Positions 16,836-25,913 are shown, numbered from the stretch's first letter. The stretch: DNA of 64,000 nucleotides from Hymenobacter lucidus (GCF_020447265.1 NZ_JAJADR010000001.1:620001-684000); one strand, 5' to 3'. Translations and numbers: made by a program. The notes: generated by a model from the letters alone, not told the origin.

Positions 16836-17828
16836 ATGAACCAGATGAATAGCCCACTGATAAGGATCGGCGTCTTCTACGACGGCAATTATTTCCTGAA
16901 GATCAGTGATTACTACTACTTCCAGCACGAGCGTAAGGCTCGCATCAGTTTAGAGGGCCTGCACGAGTATATCCGGCATCAGGTCGCCGAAGAAGAAGAT
17001 GTGGACGTACGGCTGAGCCAGATTACGGACGCGCATTTCTTCCGGGGCCGCCTGTCGGCTACCGAAGCGCGCGACAAAGACCGGCTCTTCCACGACCGTC
17101 TGCTCGACGATATTCTGATGAATCTGAGCATTGCTACCCACTACATGCCGCTCAAAACGCGGGATGGGCGGTTGCAGGAGAAAGGTATCGACGTGTGGCT
17201 GGCCCTCGAAGCCCTGGAGCTAGCCCTGCACAAGAGCTTCGACGTCATCGTGCTCATCGCCGGCGACTCGGACTACGTGCCCCTGATCAAGAAGCTTAAT
17301 ACCATCGGCACCCGCGTGATGCTGCTGAACTGGGACTTCAAGTACGTAGATTTCAAGGGTGAAAACCGCGTAACCCGCGCCTCGCAGCAGCTGCTGGAGC
17401 ACGTAACGTACCCCGTAGCGATGCACGACGTTATCGACAGCGGCCTGTCGAGCGCCGATGAGCTCATCGAGAGCCTGTTTGTAAGCCAGCCCGAGCCGGT
17501 TGCGTTTCCTTCCGTAAAGCCGGTACGCCCCACGGGCCCCACGGCGGCCGGTCCGGTGGGTACGGTGGGCATCAGCACTATCAAAAACCTCAAGAACGGC
17601 TTTGGCTTCGTGGTAATGCCACCGAACAACCTGTTCTTCAGCTACGCCGACATGGCCGAAGGCGACTTCAACGACCTGCGTGAAGGCGACTGGGTAGAGT
17701 TTACGGTAGGCCGCAACCACCGCGACGAAGACTGCGCCCGCAACGTGCGCAAAGTAGCCGCACCGGCGGAAGAAGGCGACGAGTACGAAGAGCACGAGCA
17801 CGAATCGGCCTCTTCTGACCTGATATAG
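16836..17828 (+). CDS. NYN-domain nuclease-like protein with C-terminal cold-shock-type RNA-binding domain
   Basis: 330 residues. Residues about 8-185 form a NYN/LabA-type PIN-like domain: IRIGVFYDGNYFLK (first Asp), an excursion with DAHFFRGRLSATEARDKDR, then KGIDVWLALEALELALHKSFDVIVLIAGDSDYVPLIKKL (the KGxDV..A and GDSDY motifs), and GTRVMLL. NYN proteins are metal-dependent RNases. A Pro/Gly/Val linker (about 225-240) leads to residues 240-305 (VGISTIKNLKNGFGFVVMPPNNLFFSYADM..., DLREGDWVEFTVGRN), which follow the cold-shock domain pattern with aromatic GFGFV and LFFSYA strands. The tail is acidic. The fusion suggests an RNase delivered to RNA by its own OB-fold; the targets are unknown. 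It is monocistronic and ends at a strong hairpin. Confidence 0.85.
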   Translation: MNQMNSPLIRIGVFYDGNYFLKISDYYYFQHERKARISLEGLHEYIRHQVAEEEDVDVRLSQITDAHFFRGRLSATEARDKDRLFHDRLLDDILMNLSIATHYMPLKTRDGRLQEKGIDVWLALEALELALHKSFDVIVLIAGDSDYVPLIKKLNTIGTRVMLLNWDFKYVDFKGENRVTRASQQLLEHVTYPVAMHDVIDSGLSSADELIESLFVSQPEPVAFPSVKPVRPTGPTAAGPVGTVGISTIKNLKNGFGFVVMPPNNLFFSYADMAEGDFNDLREGDWVEFTVGRNHRDEDCARNVRKVAAPAEEGDEYEEHEHESASSDLI

Positions 17829-17861
17829 CCCGGCCCCAAGCCCCGCCAGCAGCTCATTGAA

Positions 17862-17897
17862 AAAGCCGGACCCTCCCAGTTGGAGGCGTCCGGCTTT
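17862..17897 (+). terminator. Bidirectional terminator
   Basis: A 10-bp outer stem, AAAGCCGGAC with GTCCGGCTTT, is extended by CCTCC/GGAGG around a short loop. It lies between the convergent NYN gene and the thioesterase gene and can serve both strands. Confidence 0.8.
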
Positions 17898-17931
17898 CGT
17901 GCGTAAGGGCAGTAAGCAGCTGGGGTAATTT

Positions 17932-18417
17932 CTAGATGTCGAGCGGCTCGTTGTCGGCATCCGGGAAAAGCAGGCGGTGAAAGTCGCGCTTGTCGGCCGG
18001 GTAGCGGTTGAAGGTGCCCATGCCCCGGGCTACCACCAGCTCCCGGGTAGTGCAGGTGATTTCGGCGCTGGTGACGACCAGCGTTTTGCCCGAGTGGTCG
18101 ACGCGGGCCCGGGCCACCAGTTGGTCGTGGAGGCGTACAGGGTGCAGGTAGTTGATCTTGAACTCGACAGTGGAAACCAGCTCGCCAGTCTGGAAGGACA
18201 GCGTAAGGGCTGCCGCACCCAGGGCCGAGTCCATGAGGCCGGCAATAACACCGCCGTGGCAGGTGCCGGGCGAGGAAAGGTGCTCGGGGCGCACACTCAT
18301 GCTGTATTCTACCTGGCCGGGGCTGGCCACAGTGAGCTGCATGCCATTGGTGCGGCCGTAATGATTGATCTGGTTGTAAATACCCACCAGGGTAGCTACA
18401 TCGAAGGATTGCTCCAT
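17932..18417 (-). CDS. PaaI-family hotdog thioesterase
   Basis: 161 residues forming a single hotdog domain. The signature HLSSPGTCHGGVIAGLMDSALGAAAL matches the PaaI/YbgC-like motif, where 'HGG...D' contributes the catalytic region. VEFKINYLHPV is the usual second strand. Such enzymes hydrolyse acyl- or aryl-CoA thioesters. The substrate cannot be told from the sequence, and no phenylacetate genes are nearby. The start at ATG 18417 gives the normal N-terminal helix. The gene is divergent from the Mpo1-like gene, with 78 bases between the starts. Confidence 0.85.
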   Translation of the reverse strand: MEQSFDVATLVGIYNQINHYGRTNGMQLTVASPGQVEYSMSVRPEHLSSPGTCHGGVIAGLMDSALGAAALTLSFQTGELVSTVEFKINYLHPVRLHDQLVARARVDHSGKTLVVTSAEITCTTRELVVARGMGTFNRYPADKRDFHRLLFPDADNEPLDI

Positions 18418-18495
18418 AAGGAAAGAAAGGCTGGGCGGAAAAGCACTGGATATTGGCTGAAAAGTTAGGTTTCTTTACCCAATAACGCCACCGCT

Positions 18496-18801
18496 ATGTC
18501 TGCCGCCCCGCTTTCCTTCGCCGAGTTTTATCCGCGCTACCTGCGTGAGCATAGCAAGCGCGGCACCCGCATTCTGCACTTCATCGGCACTACGCTATTT
18601 CTGGGGGCGGTAGGGCTGGCCGTTTTCTGGCAGCGCTTCAACCTGATTCCCTTGGGCATTGTGGCAGCTTACGGTTTTGCCTGGGTGGGGCACTTCTTTG
18701 TGGAGCGCAACCGCCCGGCCACGTTTCAGCATCCGTGGTATTCGTTGCTCGGCGACTTTCGCCTGTACTTCGACCTGCTGCGTGGCCGGGAACGGTTCTG
18801 A
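18496..18801 (+). CDS. Mpo1-like / DUF962 membrane protein
   Basis: 101 residues. FAEFYPRYLREHSKRGTRILHFIGTTLFLGAVGL followed by YGFAWVGHFFVERNRPATFQHPWYSLLGDFRLYFDLL is the DUF962 pattern. The conserved His residues are in HSKxxTRxLHFIG and GHFFVERNRPATFxHPxWSL-type segments, with two membrane helices. The yeast homologue Mpo1 is a dioxygenase that oxidises 2-hydroxy fatty acids using Fe2+. The bacterial protein may act on membrane or sphingolipid-type fatty acids, which is inference. Confidence 0.87.
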   Translation: MSAAPLSFAEFYPRYLREHSKRGTRILHFIGTTLFLGAVGLAVFWQRFNLIPLGIVAAYGFAWVGHFFVERNRPATFQHPWYSLLGDFRLYFDLLRGRERF

Positions 18802-18873
18802 ACCCCCGATTCGGCGGGTTTTTCGAATCAAACGGATTTGGTCGTTGGCGCCGACGCTTCCTGCTACCAAATA

Positions 18874-19311
18874 CTACAGCTCCTTGCTCATCAGAAAGTG
18901 CGGAATGCTGCCGAAGAGCGTGTGCGACGGAGCCACGATGTGGTAGCCCTGGCGCTCATAAAACGCTACTGCTGCTGCGCGGGCGTGCAGCACGCACTCG
19001 GTGAGGTCAAGCTGGCGGGCCGCGTTTTCCAGGTATTCGAGTAACTGCCGACCCACGCCCTGGCCCTGGTAAGTCTCAGCCACGGCCATGTAGCGCACCT
19101 GCGCCTGGGCAGGGCCGGAGGGGTGCAGACGGGCCACGCCAGCTACGGTGCCATCGGGAGCGGCGAACAGGGCATGGATGGTGGTGGGCGCGTCATCATC
19201 ATCGGCCCGTTCCGAGCCCAGGGGCTGCTGCCAGGGCTGGCGCAGCACCTGATAGCGAAGCTGGTAGTAGGCGGTGAAGTCAGCAGGCGAATGGGGGGCG
19301 CGAACGGGCAT
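18874..19311 (-). CDS. GNAT-family N-acetyltransferase
   Basis: 145 residues from ATG 19311 (MPVRAPHSPADFTAYYQLRYQVLRQPW). The acetyl-CoA loop reads YMAVAETYQGQGVGRQLLEYLENAA (motif A, Q/RxxGxG/A), followed by LTECVLHARAAAVAFYERQGYHIV (motif B), and there is an N-terminal 'RYxVLRxP' stretch as in ElaA/YkwB-like GNATs. A longer frame starting at 19392 adds 27 residues without family similarity. The substrate is unknown. Confidence 0.85.
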   Translation of the reverse strand: MPVRAPHSPADFTAYYQLRYQVLRQPWQQPLGSERADDDDAPTTIHALFAAPDGTVAGVARLHPSGPAQAQVRYMAVAETYQGQGVGRQLLEYLENAARQLDLTECVLHARAAAVAFYERQGYHIVAPSHTLFGSIPHFLMSKEL

Positions 19312-19381
19312 GGGGGAGCAGTAAGCGGGTAAGTTGGAGAATGTCGGCTGAAAATCTGCGCGGGTTGCGCCGGGCATTTGA

Positions 19382-19389
19382 TACTTTTG
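19382..19389 (+). promoter_or_regulatory. -7 element upstream of yajQ
   Basis: TACTTTTG is a full match to TAnnTTTG, 95 bases before the yajQ ATG. A TTG at 19365-19367 is closer than the usual 19 bases, so the -33 element is uncertain. Confidence 0.4.
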
Positions 19390-19483
19390 CACGCCAGCGC
19401 CGTACGCAAGCTTTGGGCTCTGCCTGACCAGCCCACCGGCTGGCCAGCTGCTGCGGCCCCATTCTCACCCCAATTCAACCCCT

Positions 19484-19978
19484 ATGCCTTCTTTCGACAT
19501 TGTAAGCAAAGTAGATCCGCAAACTCTGGAAAACGCCGTGAATACGGCCAAAAAGGAGCTGCAGACGCGCTACGACCTGCGCGACACCAAGGGCGGCATG
19601 GAACTCGATAAGAAAGCCAACACGATTCTGCTCAGTTCCGAAAACTCAATGCGCGTGAAGGCGCTGGAAGATATTCTGCTGGGCCGCATCGTGAAGCAGG
19701 GCCTCGACGGTACCTGCCTCGACTTTTCGGCCGAAGAGCAGCCTTCCGGGGCTTTGGTGAAGAAAACCGTGAAAGTGCGGGCCGGTATCGACAAGGATAC
19801 GAGCCGCAAAATCATGAAGCTCATCAAAGACAGCAAGATTAAGGTGGACGCCCAAACCCAGGATGAGCAAATCCGGGTGACAAGCAAGAAAATCGACGAA
19901 TTGCAGCAGGTAATTGCCCTGCTGCGCCAAAATGCCACCGAAGTAGGCCAGCCCCTGCAGTTCGTGAATATGAAATGA
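19484..19978 (+). CDS. yajQ: YajQ-family nucleotide-binding protein
   Basis: 164 residues, full family length. The opening MPSFDIVSKVDPQTLENAVN, the KGGMELDKKANTILLSSENSMRVKALEDIL block, and QDEQIRVTSKKIDELQQVIALLR with LQFVNMK at the end are typical of YajQ. The family has two ferredoxin-like folds. The Xanthomonas member binds cyclic di-GMP and modulates a transcription factor, and others bind nucleotides or tRNA. The ligand here is not known. It is followed by a perfect long inverted repeat that may act as its terminator. Confidence 0.94.
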   Translation: MPSFDIVSKVDPQTLENAVNTAKKELQTRYDLRDTKGGMELDKKANTILLSSENSMRVKALEDILLGRIVKQGLDGTCLDFSAEEQPSGALVKKTVKVRAGIDKDTSRKIMKLIKDSKIKVDAQTQDEQIRVTSKKIDELQQVIALLRQNATEVGQPLQFVNMK

Positions 19979-19981
19979 TTT

Positions 19982-20076
19982 TTAATGTGCTCAGGTGCTA
20001 ATGTGTGGAATGTGCTAAATGCTTTACAGCACTAATTATTGGCATATTTTTCCACATTAGCACCTGAGCACATTAA
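19982..20076. repeat. Perfect 24-bp inverted repeat between yajQ and terC
   Basis: Bases 19982-20005 are the exact reverse complement of 20053-20076 and are built from AATGTGCT / AGGTGCTAATGTG words. The 47-base spacer contains another related word (AATGTGCTAAATGC), and further broken copies (CACATTCC, CACATTAACACAT) continue to 20110. This looks like an intergenic repeat made of reiterated 'CACATTAGCA' words. Confidence 0.85.
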
Positions 20077-20118
20077 CCCACATTCCGGCATATTTTTCAC
20101 ATTAACACATTTCCCCCT

Positions 20119-20886
20119 GTGTTCGACTTTTCCATTTTTTCCAGCGCCCAGGCGTGGGTAAGCTTGCTTACTCTCACGTTCATGGAAATCGTGCTGGGCA
20201 TCGACAATATTATCTTCATTTCCATCGTCGTCAACCGGCTGGACCCAGTGCAGCAGAAACGGGGCCGCACTATCGGCCTGATGCTGGCCCTGCTGATCCG
20301 CATTGGCCTGTTGATGAGTATTTCGTGGATTGTGGGTCTGAAGGCACCGCTCTTCACGTTGGATGTGCCGTGGGCGTCGCACGAGTTCGGCGTTACCGGC
20401 CGCGACATTATTCTGTTCCTGGGCGGCCTGTTTCTGCTGGGTAAAAGCACCACCGAAATCCACACCAAGCTACAGGGTGAGGAAGAGGATGCGGGCGGCA
20501 ACAAAGTCTACAGCTCGATGGGCCGCATCATTTTCCAGATCGTGCTTATCGATATCGTGTTCAGCTTCGACTCCATCCTGACGGCTGTGGGCCTGGTCGA
20601 CAGCGTGTTGATCATGATTATGGCCGTTATCCTGTCGATGGGCGTGATGCTGGCCTTCTCGGGCATGATCAGCGACTTTGTGAACCGCAACCCGACTATC
20701 AAGATGCTGGCCCTGTCGTTCCTGATCATGATTGGCGTGATGCTGGTGATGGAGGCTTTCCACAAGGAAATCGAGAAGGGCTATATCTACTTCGCCATGT
20801 TCTTCTCCCTGATTGTGGAGCTGCTCAACATGCGCCTGCGCAAAAAGACGCCGCCCGTGCAGCTGCGCGAGTCGCAGTTTGACTAA
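20119..20886 (+). CDS. TerC-family integral membrane protein
   Basis: 255 residues from a GTG start, with 7 or more membrane helices. TerC hallmarks are FMEIVLGIDNIIFISIVVNRL (the EIxLGIDN motif) and QIVLIDIVFSFDSILTAVGL (the second DxxFSxDS motif), whose acidic residues within the membrane probably carry metal ions. RNPTIKMLALSFLIMIGVML and a basic tail follow. TerC proteins are linked to tellurite resistance, and relatives such as Alx and MeeY/MeeF export manganese, including to load secreted proteins. No ter stress operon is nearby, so a metal-export role is the better inference. Confidence 0.9.
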   Translation: MFDFSIFSSAQAWVSLLTLTFMEIVLGIDNIIFISIVVNRLDPVQQKRGRTIGLMLALLIRIGLLMSISWIVGLKAPLFTLDVPWASHEFGVTGRDIILFLGGLFLLGKSTTEIHTKLQGEEEDAGGNKVYSSMGRIIFQIVLIDIVFSFDSILTAVGLVDSVLIMIMAVILSMGVMLAFSGMISDFVNRNPTIKMLALSFLIMIGVMLVMEAFHKEIEKGYIYFAMFFSLIVELLNMRLRKKTPPVQLRESQFD

Positions 20887-20908
20887 GCTGTTCTATGTCA
20901 GGTCAAAC

Positions 20909-20941
20909 AAAGCCCGCTCAAGTAGTTGAGCGGGCTTTTTT
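20909..20941 (+). terminator. Terminator of terC, bidirectional
   Basis: A 13-bp perfect stem, AAAGCCCGCTCAA / TTGAGCGGGCTTT, with a 4-base loop and a T-run. It lies between the convergent terC and J-domain genes. Confidence 0.9.
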
Positions 20942-20960
20942 GTGGTCGGGAAGTAGGGCT

Positions 20961-21740
20961 TTATACCCGGAAAATGAGCACAATGACTAACAGCGCAAAC
21001 GATACAGCCAGTATGGCGGCATTCACCCGGCCGGCATCGCCCAGCAGCTTGCCCTGCGTGAGGCCCGCCGCCAACAGCAGTAGCCCGGTGAAGGTAAACA
21101 GGGCGTGATGCCTGAACAGAACGGGTAACGGCGGCCCCGAAGGTAAAATCCGGGCTTCGCGAATGAAGCGAAACAGCAGCGACACCCGCAGCTGGACCGC
21201 TTCGGTGGGGGGCGTGTGGCCACTGGTGTAGTCGCCGCTGGTCAGGAAACGACCTTTGCTGGTGCGTACAAGGTAGGTATCGGCCCCGCTGTTGTAGATG
21301 GTAGCGCTAAGGAAAGTAGCTGTGGTGGTATAGCGCGCCCCGTAGTAGTCGACCATAATCAACAGGCCCAGGAGCAGCAGCAGCTTACCCCACAACCGGA
21401 TAGGCTTTTGGTATTTCCCGAAATCAATGCGCGGGGTAGTTCGGCGGCGGAAGGGGCTCCGGGCTGGCTGTCGGGCAAAGGCGGCGGGAGGAGGTGGCGC
21501 GGGTGGGGCCGGCCGCGGGGGGGTGCGGGAGGCCGCCAGCAGCGCATCGTAGCCCCGGCGGCGGGCCGGACTAATGAGCACGTCGTATGCCTCGTTGATG
21601 AGCAGAAACTGCTGGTGCGCGGCCGGGTCGGTGGTTCGGTCGGGGTGAGTGAGGAGCACCAGCTTGCGGTAGGCCCGCCGGATATCGTCGGCAGTAGCCT
21701 GCTCACTGACGCCCAGCGTGCGGTAGTGGTTTGGCATCAT
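20961..21740 (-). CDS. J-domain (DnaJ-like) membrane protein
   Basis: 259 residues. Residues 1-68 form a J-domain: HYRTLGVSEQATADDIRRAYRKLVLLTHPDRTTDP with an intact HPD, then FLLINEAYDVLISPARRRGYD. A Pro/Arg-rich linker (about 70-110) precedes a membrane helix (LWGKLLLLLGLLIMVDYYGA), an extracytoplasmic or loop segment of about 75 residues, and two further helices at the C-terminus. J-domains stimulate the Hsp70 (DnaK) ATPase. Here the domain would be tethered at the cytoplasmic membrane face. The ATG overlaps the stop codon of the upstream 145-residue gene (TGATG), so the two are translationally coupled. The partner and client are unknown. Confidence 0.85.
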   Translation of the reverse strand: MMPNHYRTLGVSEQATADDIRRAYRKLVLLTHPDRTTDPAAHQQFLLINEAYDVLISPARRRGYDALLAASRTPPRPAPPAPPPPAAFARQPARSPFRRRTTPRIDFGKYQKPIRLWGKLLLLLGLLIMVDYYGARYTTTATFLSATIYNSGADTYLVRTSKGRFLTSGDYTSGHTPPTEAVQLRVSLLFRFIREARILPSGPPLPVLFRHHALFTFTGLLLLAAGLTQGKLLGDAGRVNAAILAVSFALLVIVLIFRV

Positions 21741-22177
21741 CAGACCGGCGCCTGAGTACCGATGTGCTCCTGCAAGGCGGGCAGCTGGCTTTGCACACGC
21801 TGGGTAGCCAGCTCCAGAATCCGCCGGTTTACCTCCGACCGGTGCTGGCGGTAAAACTGCTGCTCAGCCTGAGTAAACAGCCCGATAATGCTGCCGATAA
21901 CTGTATAGCGCAGCTTCACGTTGCGGCCCAGCACTTCGGCTACAGTGCGCTGCCGGGCCGCCGCATCCTGGCCCGCAAAGGCTACGTGGTGCTCCCGCAC
22001 GAAGTCGGCCACCAGCAGTAACAGCAACTCGTTTTGCAGCTTGAGTACCGGCCGCAGCGTGCGGTGCAGAAAGTCGCCGATGGTGGGCTCGGACGCAGCG
22101 GGCAAGGCCGTAGCCAGTTGGGGCCGCAGGGCCAGCAGGGCGGTATCGGGCGTAGTAGGCAGGTCGGGGAGAGTCAT
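21740..22177 (-). CDS. Unknown protein coupled to the J-domain gene
   Basis: 145 residues from ATG 22177 (MTLPDLPTTPDTALLALRPQ). It is soluble and helical, with a possible amphipathic or weakly hydrophobic centre (LQNELLLLLVADFVREHHVAF, RYTVIGSIIGLFTQAEQQFY). No family is recognised. Its stop overlaps the start of the J-domain gene by one base, so co-translation is likely and the protein may be a client or partner of that membrane co-chaperone. The frame continues upstream to 22405, but the extra sequence crosses the terminator and is not believed. Confidence 0.65.
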   Translation of the reverse strand: MTLPDLPTTPDTALLALRPQLATALPAASEPTIGDFLHRTLRPVLKLQNELLLLLVADFVREHHVAFAGQDAAARQRTVAEVLGRNVKLRYTVIGSIIGLFTQAEQQFYRQHRSEVNRRILELATQRVQSQLPALQEHIGTQAPV

Positions 22178-22209
22178 GAGCAAGGAAATTGGAGCCGGCA
22201 AGTAAGCGC

Positions 22210-22244
22210 AAAAACCCGCCCGGCGCGAGGCCAGACGGGTTTTT
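22210..22244 (-). terminator. Terminator of the SpoU methyltransferase gene
   Basis: AAAAACCCG (22210-22218) pairs with CGGGTTTTT (22236-22244), enclosing a small GGC/GCC hairpin. The A-run on the plus strand gives a U-run in minus-strand RNA. Confidence 0.7.
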
Positions 22245-22352
22245 ATATACGCAAACGGGAAGGAGCAGGACTTAGCGCTGCACACCACCTTTGGGGTAAC
22301 CGTGCCTTCCGAAGTCGTCAGGCGCACTACGCAGCTACCAGAACGGGTTAGA

Positions 22353-22895
22353 TCAAGCGTTAAGCTTATTTTCGAGCTTATTGATAAAGTCCCATAATAC
22401 CACACCGGCCGCTACGCTCACGTTTAAAGAGTGCTTGGTGCCAAACTGCGGAATTTCCACGGCCGCGTCGCACAGGGCCAGCACCTCGTCGTCCACCCCA
22501 AACACCTCGTTGCCCATCACCAGGGCGTAGGGCCGGCCGGGTTCGGGCCGGAAGGCGGGCAGCAGCTGGCTGCCGTCGGTTTGCTCTACGGCCACCACCA
22601 CGTAGCCGGCCGCCTTCAGCTGCTGCAAGGCCTCGATGGTAGTGGCAGCATACTCCCAGGCTACCGACTCGGTGCTGCCCAGGGCCGTCTTCGTGATTTC
22701 GCGCTGCGGGGGCCGCCCGGTTATACCGCAAAGCCAGATTTTCTCGATGGCAAAGGCGTCGGCGGTGCGGAAGGCCGAGCCCACGTTGTGCAGGCTGCGC
22801 ACGTTGTCGAGCACCAGGGTAAGGGGGAATTTTTGCGTACTTTTGAAGTCTGCCACCGAGAGCCGGTTCAGCTCTTCCATTGTTCTTTTGCGCAT
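22353..22895 (-). CDS. SpoU/TrmH-family RNA methyltransferase
   Basis: 180 residues from ATG 22895 ([18 protein letters not shown]), a typical start in Bacteroidota homologues. It is a SPOUT-class methyltransferase: [24 protein letters not shown] is motif 1 (N and R for catalysis), [21 protein letters not shown] is motif 2, and [25 protein letters not shown] is the knotted motif 3. It transfers a methyl group from SAM to a 2'-OH in tRNA or rRNA. There is no extra N-terminal RNA-binding domain as in RlmB, so it resembles TrmH or TrmL more, but the target base cannot be assigned. It is divergent from mutS. Confidence 0.9.
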   Translation of the reverse strand: MRKRTMEELNRLSVADFKSTQKFPLTLVLDNVRSLHNVGSAFRTADAFAIEKIWLCGITGRPPQREITKTALGSTESVAWEYAATTIEALQQLKAAGYVVVAVEQTDGSQLLPAFRPEPGRPYALVMGNEVFGVDDEVLALCDAAVEIPQFGTKHSLNVSVAAGVVLWDFINKLENKLNA

Positions 22896-23081
22896 TGCCG
22901 ACGAGGTATTTTGCCCAAAGGTAGGACGCTCCGCCCGTTGCCGCATCCGGCCGCGGAACCACCGCTCCGCCCGTGCTTGTTGGCAGCTAGTCCTTTCTAC
23001 TCCACACCTCCGCGCTTTCCGGCGCGCTCTATATTCAGCATTCCTTTGCGTACTGCCTCCACTCCGAAGAAGCCGGTGCCC

Positions 23082-25802
23082 ATGCACGGCACGCTGGGGC
23101 CCGCCCCGGTGATTGATACGCCGCTGATGAAGCAGTATTATCAATTAAAAGAGCAGCACCCCGGCGCGCTGCTCCTGTTCCGCGTCGGCGACTTTTACGA
23201 AACCTTCGGCGAGGATGCCGTCACGGCTTCCCGCATTCTGGACATCACGCTCACCAAGCGCGGGGCTGGCACCAGCTCCGAAACCCCGCTGGCCGGCTTT
23301 CCCCACCATTCTCTCGATACGTATCTGCCCAAGCTGGTGCGGGCCGGGCAGCGCGTGGCCATTTGCGACCAGCTCGAAGACCCCAAGCAGGCCAAGGGCC
23401 TCGTGAAGCGCGGTATTACCGAGCTGGTCACGCCCGGCGTGTCGTTTAACGACAACGTGCTGGAGCGCCGCTCGAATAACTACCTGTCGGCCGTGCATTT
23501 CGGCAAGCAGGAGTGCGGCATTGCTTTCCTGGACATCAGCACCGGCGAATTCCTGGTAGCCCAGGGCGACCATGCCTACCTGGGCAAGCTGCTCCAGAAC
23601 TTCTCCCCGGCCGAAGTGCTGTTCTGCAAGAAAAGCCGCCACGAGTTTGAGCAGCATTACGGCCCCGACTTTTGCCATTACGCCCTCGACGAGTGGGTTT
23701 TCGGGGCCGACTACACCTACGAAACCCTGACGCGCCACTTTAATACGGCTTCGCTCAAGGGCTTCGGCATCGACGGGCTGCGGGAAGGCATTACGGCCGC
23801 TGGCTGTATTATGCACTACTTGGCCGAAACCAAGCACACCGACATTGGCCACATTGCCAGCATCGGCCGCCTGGAGGAAGACAAGTACGTGTGGCTCGAC
23901 CGGTTCACGGTGCGCAACCTGGAGCTGGTGCACGCCCAGCACCCGGGCGGCGTGCCCCTGATTGATATTCTGGATCAGACCGTGACGCCGATGGGAGCCC
24001 GCCTGCTGCGCAAGTGGGTGGTGCTGCCGCTCAAGGAGCCCGCCCAGATTCAGCGTCGCCTCGACACGGTAGAGGGCCTGCTCGACAATCCCGAGCTGCT
24101 GGGCGAATTGGTGCAGCATCTCAAGCAGATCAACGACCTAGAACGGTTGATTTCCAAGGTGGCCGTGCGCCGTATCAACCCCCGGGAACTGCTCCAGCTC
24201 AGCCGTGCCCTCGACGCCGTGGGGCCAATTCGGGAATTGCTGACCGGTTCGGGCATGCGGGCCTTGCAGAAGCTGGCCGAGCAGCTCAACGTGTGCGAAA
24301 CCTTACGAGAGGAAATCAAGGCCAAAATCCGGCCCGACGCGCCCATTCTCACCAACCAGGGCAACGTGCTCAACGAGGGCATCGATAAGGAGCTGGATGA
24401 GTTGCGTAGCATTGCCTTTTCGGGCAAAGATTACCTGTTTCAGCTCCAGCAGCGGGAAATCCAGAACACCGGCATTTCGTCGCTGAAAGTGGCCTACAAC
24501 AAGGTGTTCGGCTACTACCTCGAAGTCACCAACTCCCACAAGGACAAGGTGCCGGCCACCTGGATTCGGAAACAGACGCTGGTGAATGCCGAGCGGTATA
24601 TTACTGAGGAGCTCAAAACCTACGAGGAGAAGATTCTGCACGCCGAGGAGCGTTTGTTCGTCATCGAGCAGAATATCTACAACGAGCTGGTGTTGTCGGC
24701 CATGGATTTCGTGCCCCAGATTCAGCAGAACGCCCGCGCCATTGGTATCATCGACTGCCTGGCTTCGTTTGCCGCCACGGCCCGGCAGCAGCGCTACGTG
24801 AAGCCTACAGTGAATGACTCCACGCTGCTCGATATCCGGGCGGGCCGCCACCCTGTTATCGAGCGGCAACTGCCGCCCGGTGAGTCCTACATTCCCAACG
24901 ACATCCGCCTCGACCAGGACGAGCAGCAGATTGTCGTCATCACCGGGCCCAACATGGCCGGTAAGTCGGCTCTGCTGCGCCAAACGGCCCTGATTGTGCT
25001 GCTGGCCCAAATCGGCTCCTTCGTGCCCGCCGACGCGGCCACCATCGGTGTCATCGACAAGATTTTCACCCGCGTGGGTGCTTCTGATAACCTGAGTAAG
25101 GGCGAAAGTACCTTCATGGTGGAGATGACCGAAACGGCCAGCATCCTCAACAACCTCTCGGACCGCAGCCTGGTGCTGATGGATGAAATTGGGCGCGGTA
25201 CCAGTACCTACGACGGCATCAGCATTGCCTGGGCTATTGTGGAACACCTGCACAACAACCCCAAGGCCCGGGCCAAAACCCTGTTTGCCACCCACTACCA
25301 CGAGCTCAACCAACTGGCCGAAGACTGCCCGCGGGTGCGCAACTACAACGTGGCCGTGCGCGAAGCCGACGGCCGCATCCTGTTTATGCGCAAGCTTGTG
25401 GAAGGCGGTTCCGAGCACAGCTTTGGCATTCACGTGGCCCGCATGGCCGGTATGCCTATGGCCGTGGTGCTGCGGGCCAACGAAATCATGCACCATCTGG
25501 AGCAGGAGCGGGCCTCTACTGGCATTGAAGACGGCCCCACGGAGTTTGATGAGGTGCTGGCCGGCCTGGAAACCGCGCCCAAAAACGGCAAGGCCAACCG
25601 GGGGCCGGTGGCGCAGCCGGCTGCGGCGGTAGCCACCGCGCCCCGCCCCAGCCTGCAGCTCAGCATGTTCGAGCCCGCCGACCCGGTGCTGGAGCGCATC
25701 CGCGAGCAGCTCCAGCAGCTCGACGTGAACACGCTCACCCCCATTGATGCCCTGCTCAAGCTCAATGAGCTAAAGCTGGCACTGGGAGCCAAAGGCAAGT
25801 AA
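23082..25802 (+). CDS. mutS: DNA mismatch repair protein MutS
   Basis: 906 residues from ATG 23082 ([28 protein letters not shown]). Domain I contains [16 protein letters not shown], with the Phe-x-Glu mismatch-reading motif in FYE. The connector, lever ([18 protein letters not shown]) and clamp regions follow. The ATPase has Walker [14 protein letters not shown], the signature [12 protein letters not shown], Walker [16 protein letters not shown] and [10 protein letters not shown]. The C-terminal tail ([22 protein letters not shown]) holds the beta-clamp-like motif QLSMF. MutS recognises mismatches and recruits MutL. The frame is open far upstream, but the 5' extension is a high-GC shadow overlapping the divergent gene. 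Confidence 0.97.
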   Translation: MHGTLGPAPVIDTPLMKQYYQLKEQHPGALLLFRVGDFYETFGEDAVTASRILDITLTKRGAGTSSETPLAGFPHHSLDTYLPKLVRAGQRVAICDQLEDPKQAKGLVKRGITELVTPGVSFNDNVLERRSNNYLSAVHFGKQECGIAFLDISTGEFLVAQGDHAYLGKLLQNFSPAEVLFCKKSRHEFEQHYGPDFCHYALDEWVFGADYTYETLTRHFNTASLKGFGIDGLREGITAAGCIMHYLAETKHTDIGHIASIGRLEEDKYVWLDRFTVRNLELVHAQHPGGVPLIDILDQTVTPMGARLLRKWVVLPLKEPAQIQRRLDTVEGLLDNPELLGELVQHLKQINDLERLISKVAVRRINPRELLQLSRALDAVGPIRELLTGSGMRALQKLAEQLNVCETLREEIKAKIRPDAPILTNQGNVLNEGIDKELDELRSIAFSGKDYLFQLQQREIQNTGISSLKVAYNKVFGYYLEVTNSHKDKVPATWIRKQTLVNAERYITEELKTYEEKILHAEERLFVIEQNIYNELVLSAMDFVPQIQQNARAIGIIDCLASFAATARQQRYVKPTVNDSTLLDIRAGRHPVIERQLPPGESYIPNDIRLDQDEQQIVVITGPNMAGKSALLRQTALIVLLAQIGSFVPADAATIGVIDKIFTRVGASDNLSKGESTFMVEMTETASILNNLSDRSLVLMDEIGRGTSTYDGISIAWAIVEHLHNNPKARAKTLFATHYHELNQLAEDCPRVRNYNVAVREADGRILFMRKLVEGGSEHSFGIHVARMAGMPMAVVLRANEIMHHLEQERASTGIEDGPTEFDEVLAGLETAPKNGKANRGPVAQPAAAVATAPRPSLQLSMFEPADPVLERIREQLQQLDVNTLTPIDALLKLNELKLALGAKGK

Positions 25803-25817
25803 AAAGCAGGGGCAATA

Positions 25818-25860
25818 TTTTCAGGGAGAAATATTATGAAAATTTTTCTCCCTGAAAATG
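25818..25860 (+). terminator. Hairpin after mutS, probable terminator
   Basis: A 15-bp perfect stem, ATTTTCAGGGAGAAA / TTTCTCCCTGAAAAT, starts 16 bases after the stop. There is no long T-run after it, so its strength as a terminator is uncertain. Confidence 0.6.
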
Positions 25861-25913
25861 AGCTAGAAAGCCCTTTTGCAGCGAAATTTTACGGATTATT
25901 TTTGGGGTAGCCC

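Noticed and set aside
22431..23081. N-terminal extension of mutS
   Set aside because: The frame is open but lies antisense to the SpoU methyltransferase gene and has low-complexity sequence; MutS similarity begins just after 23082.
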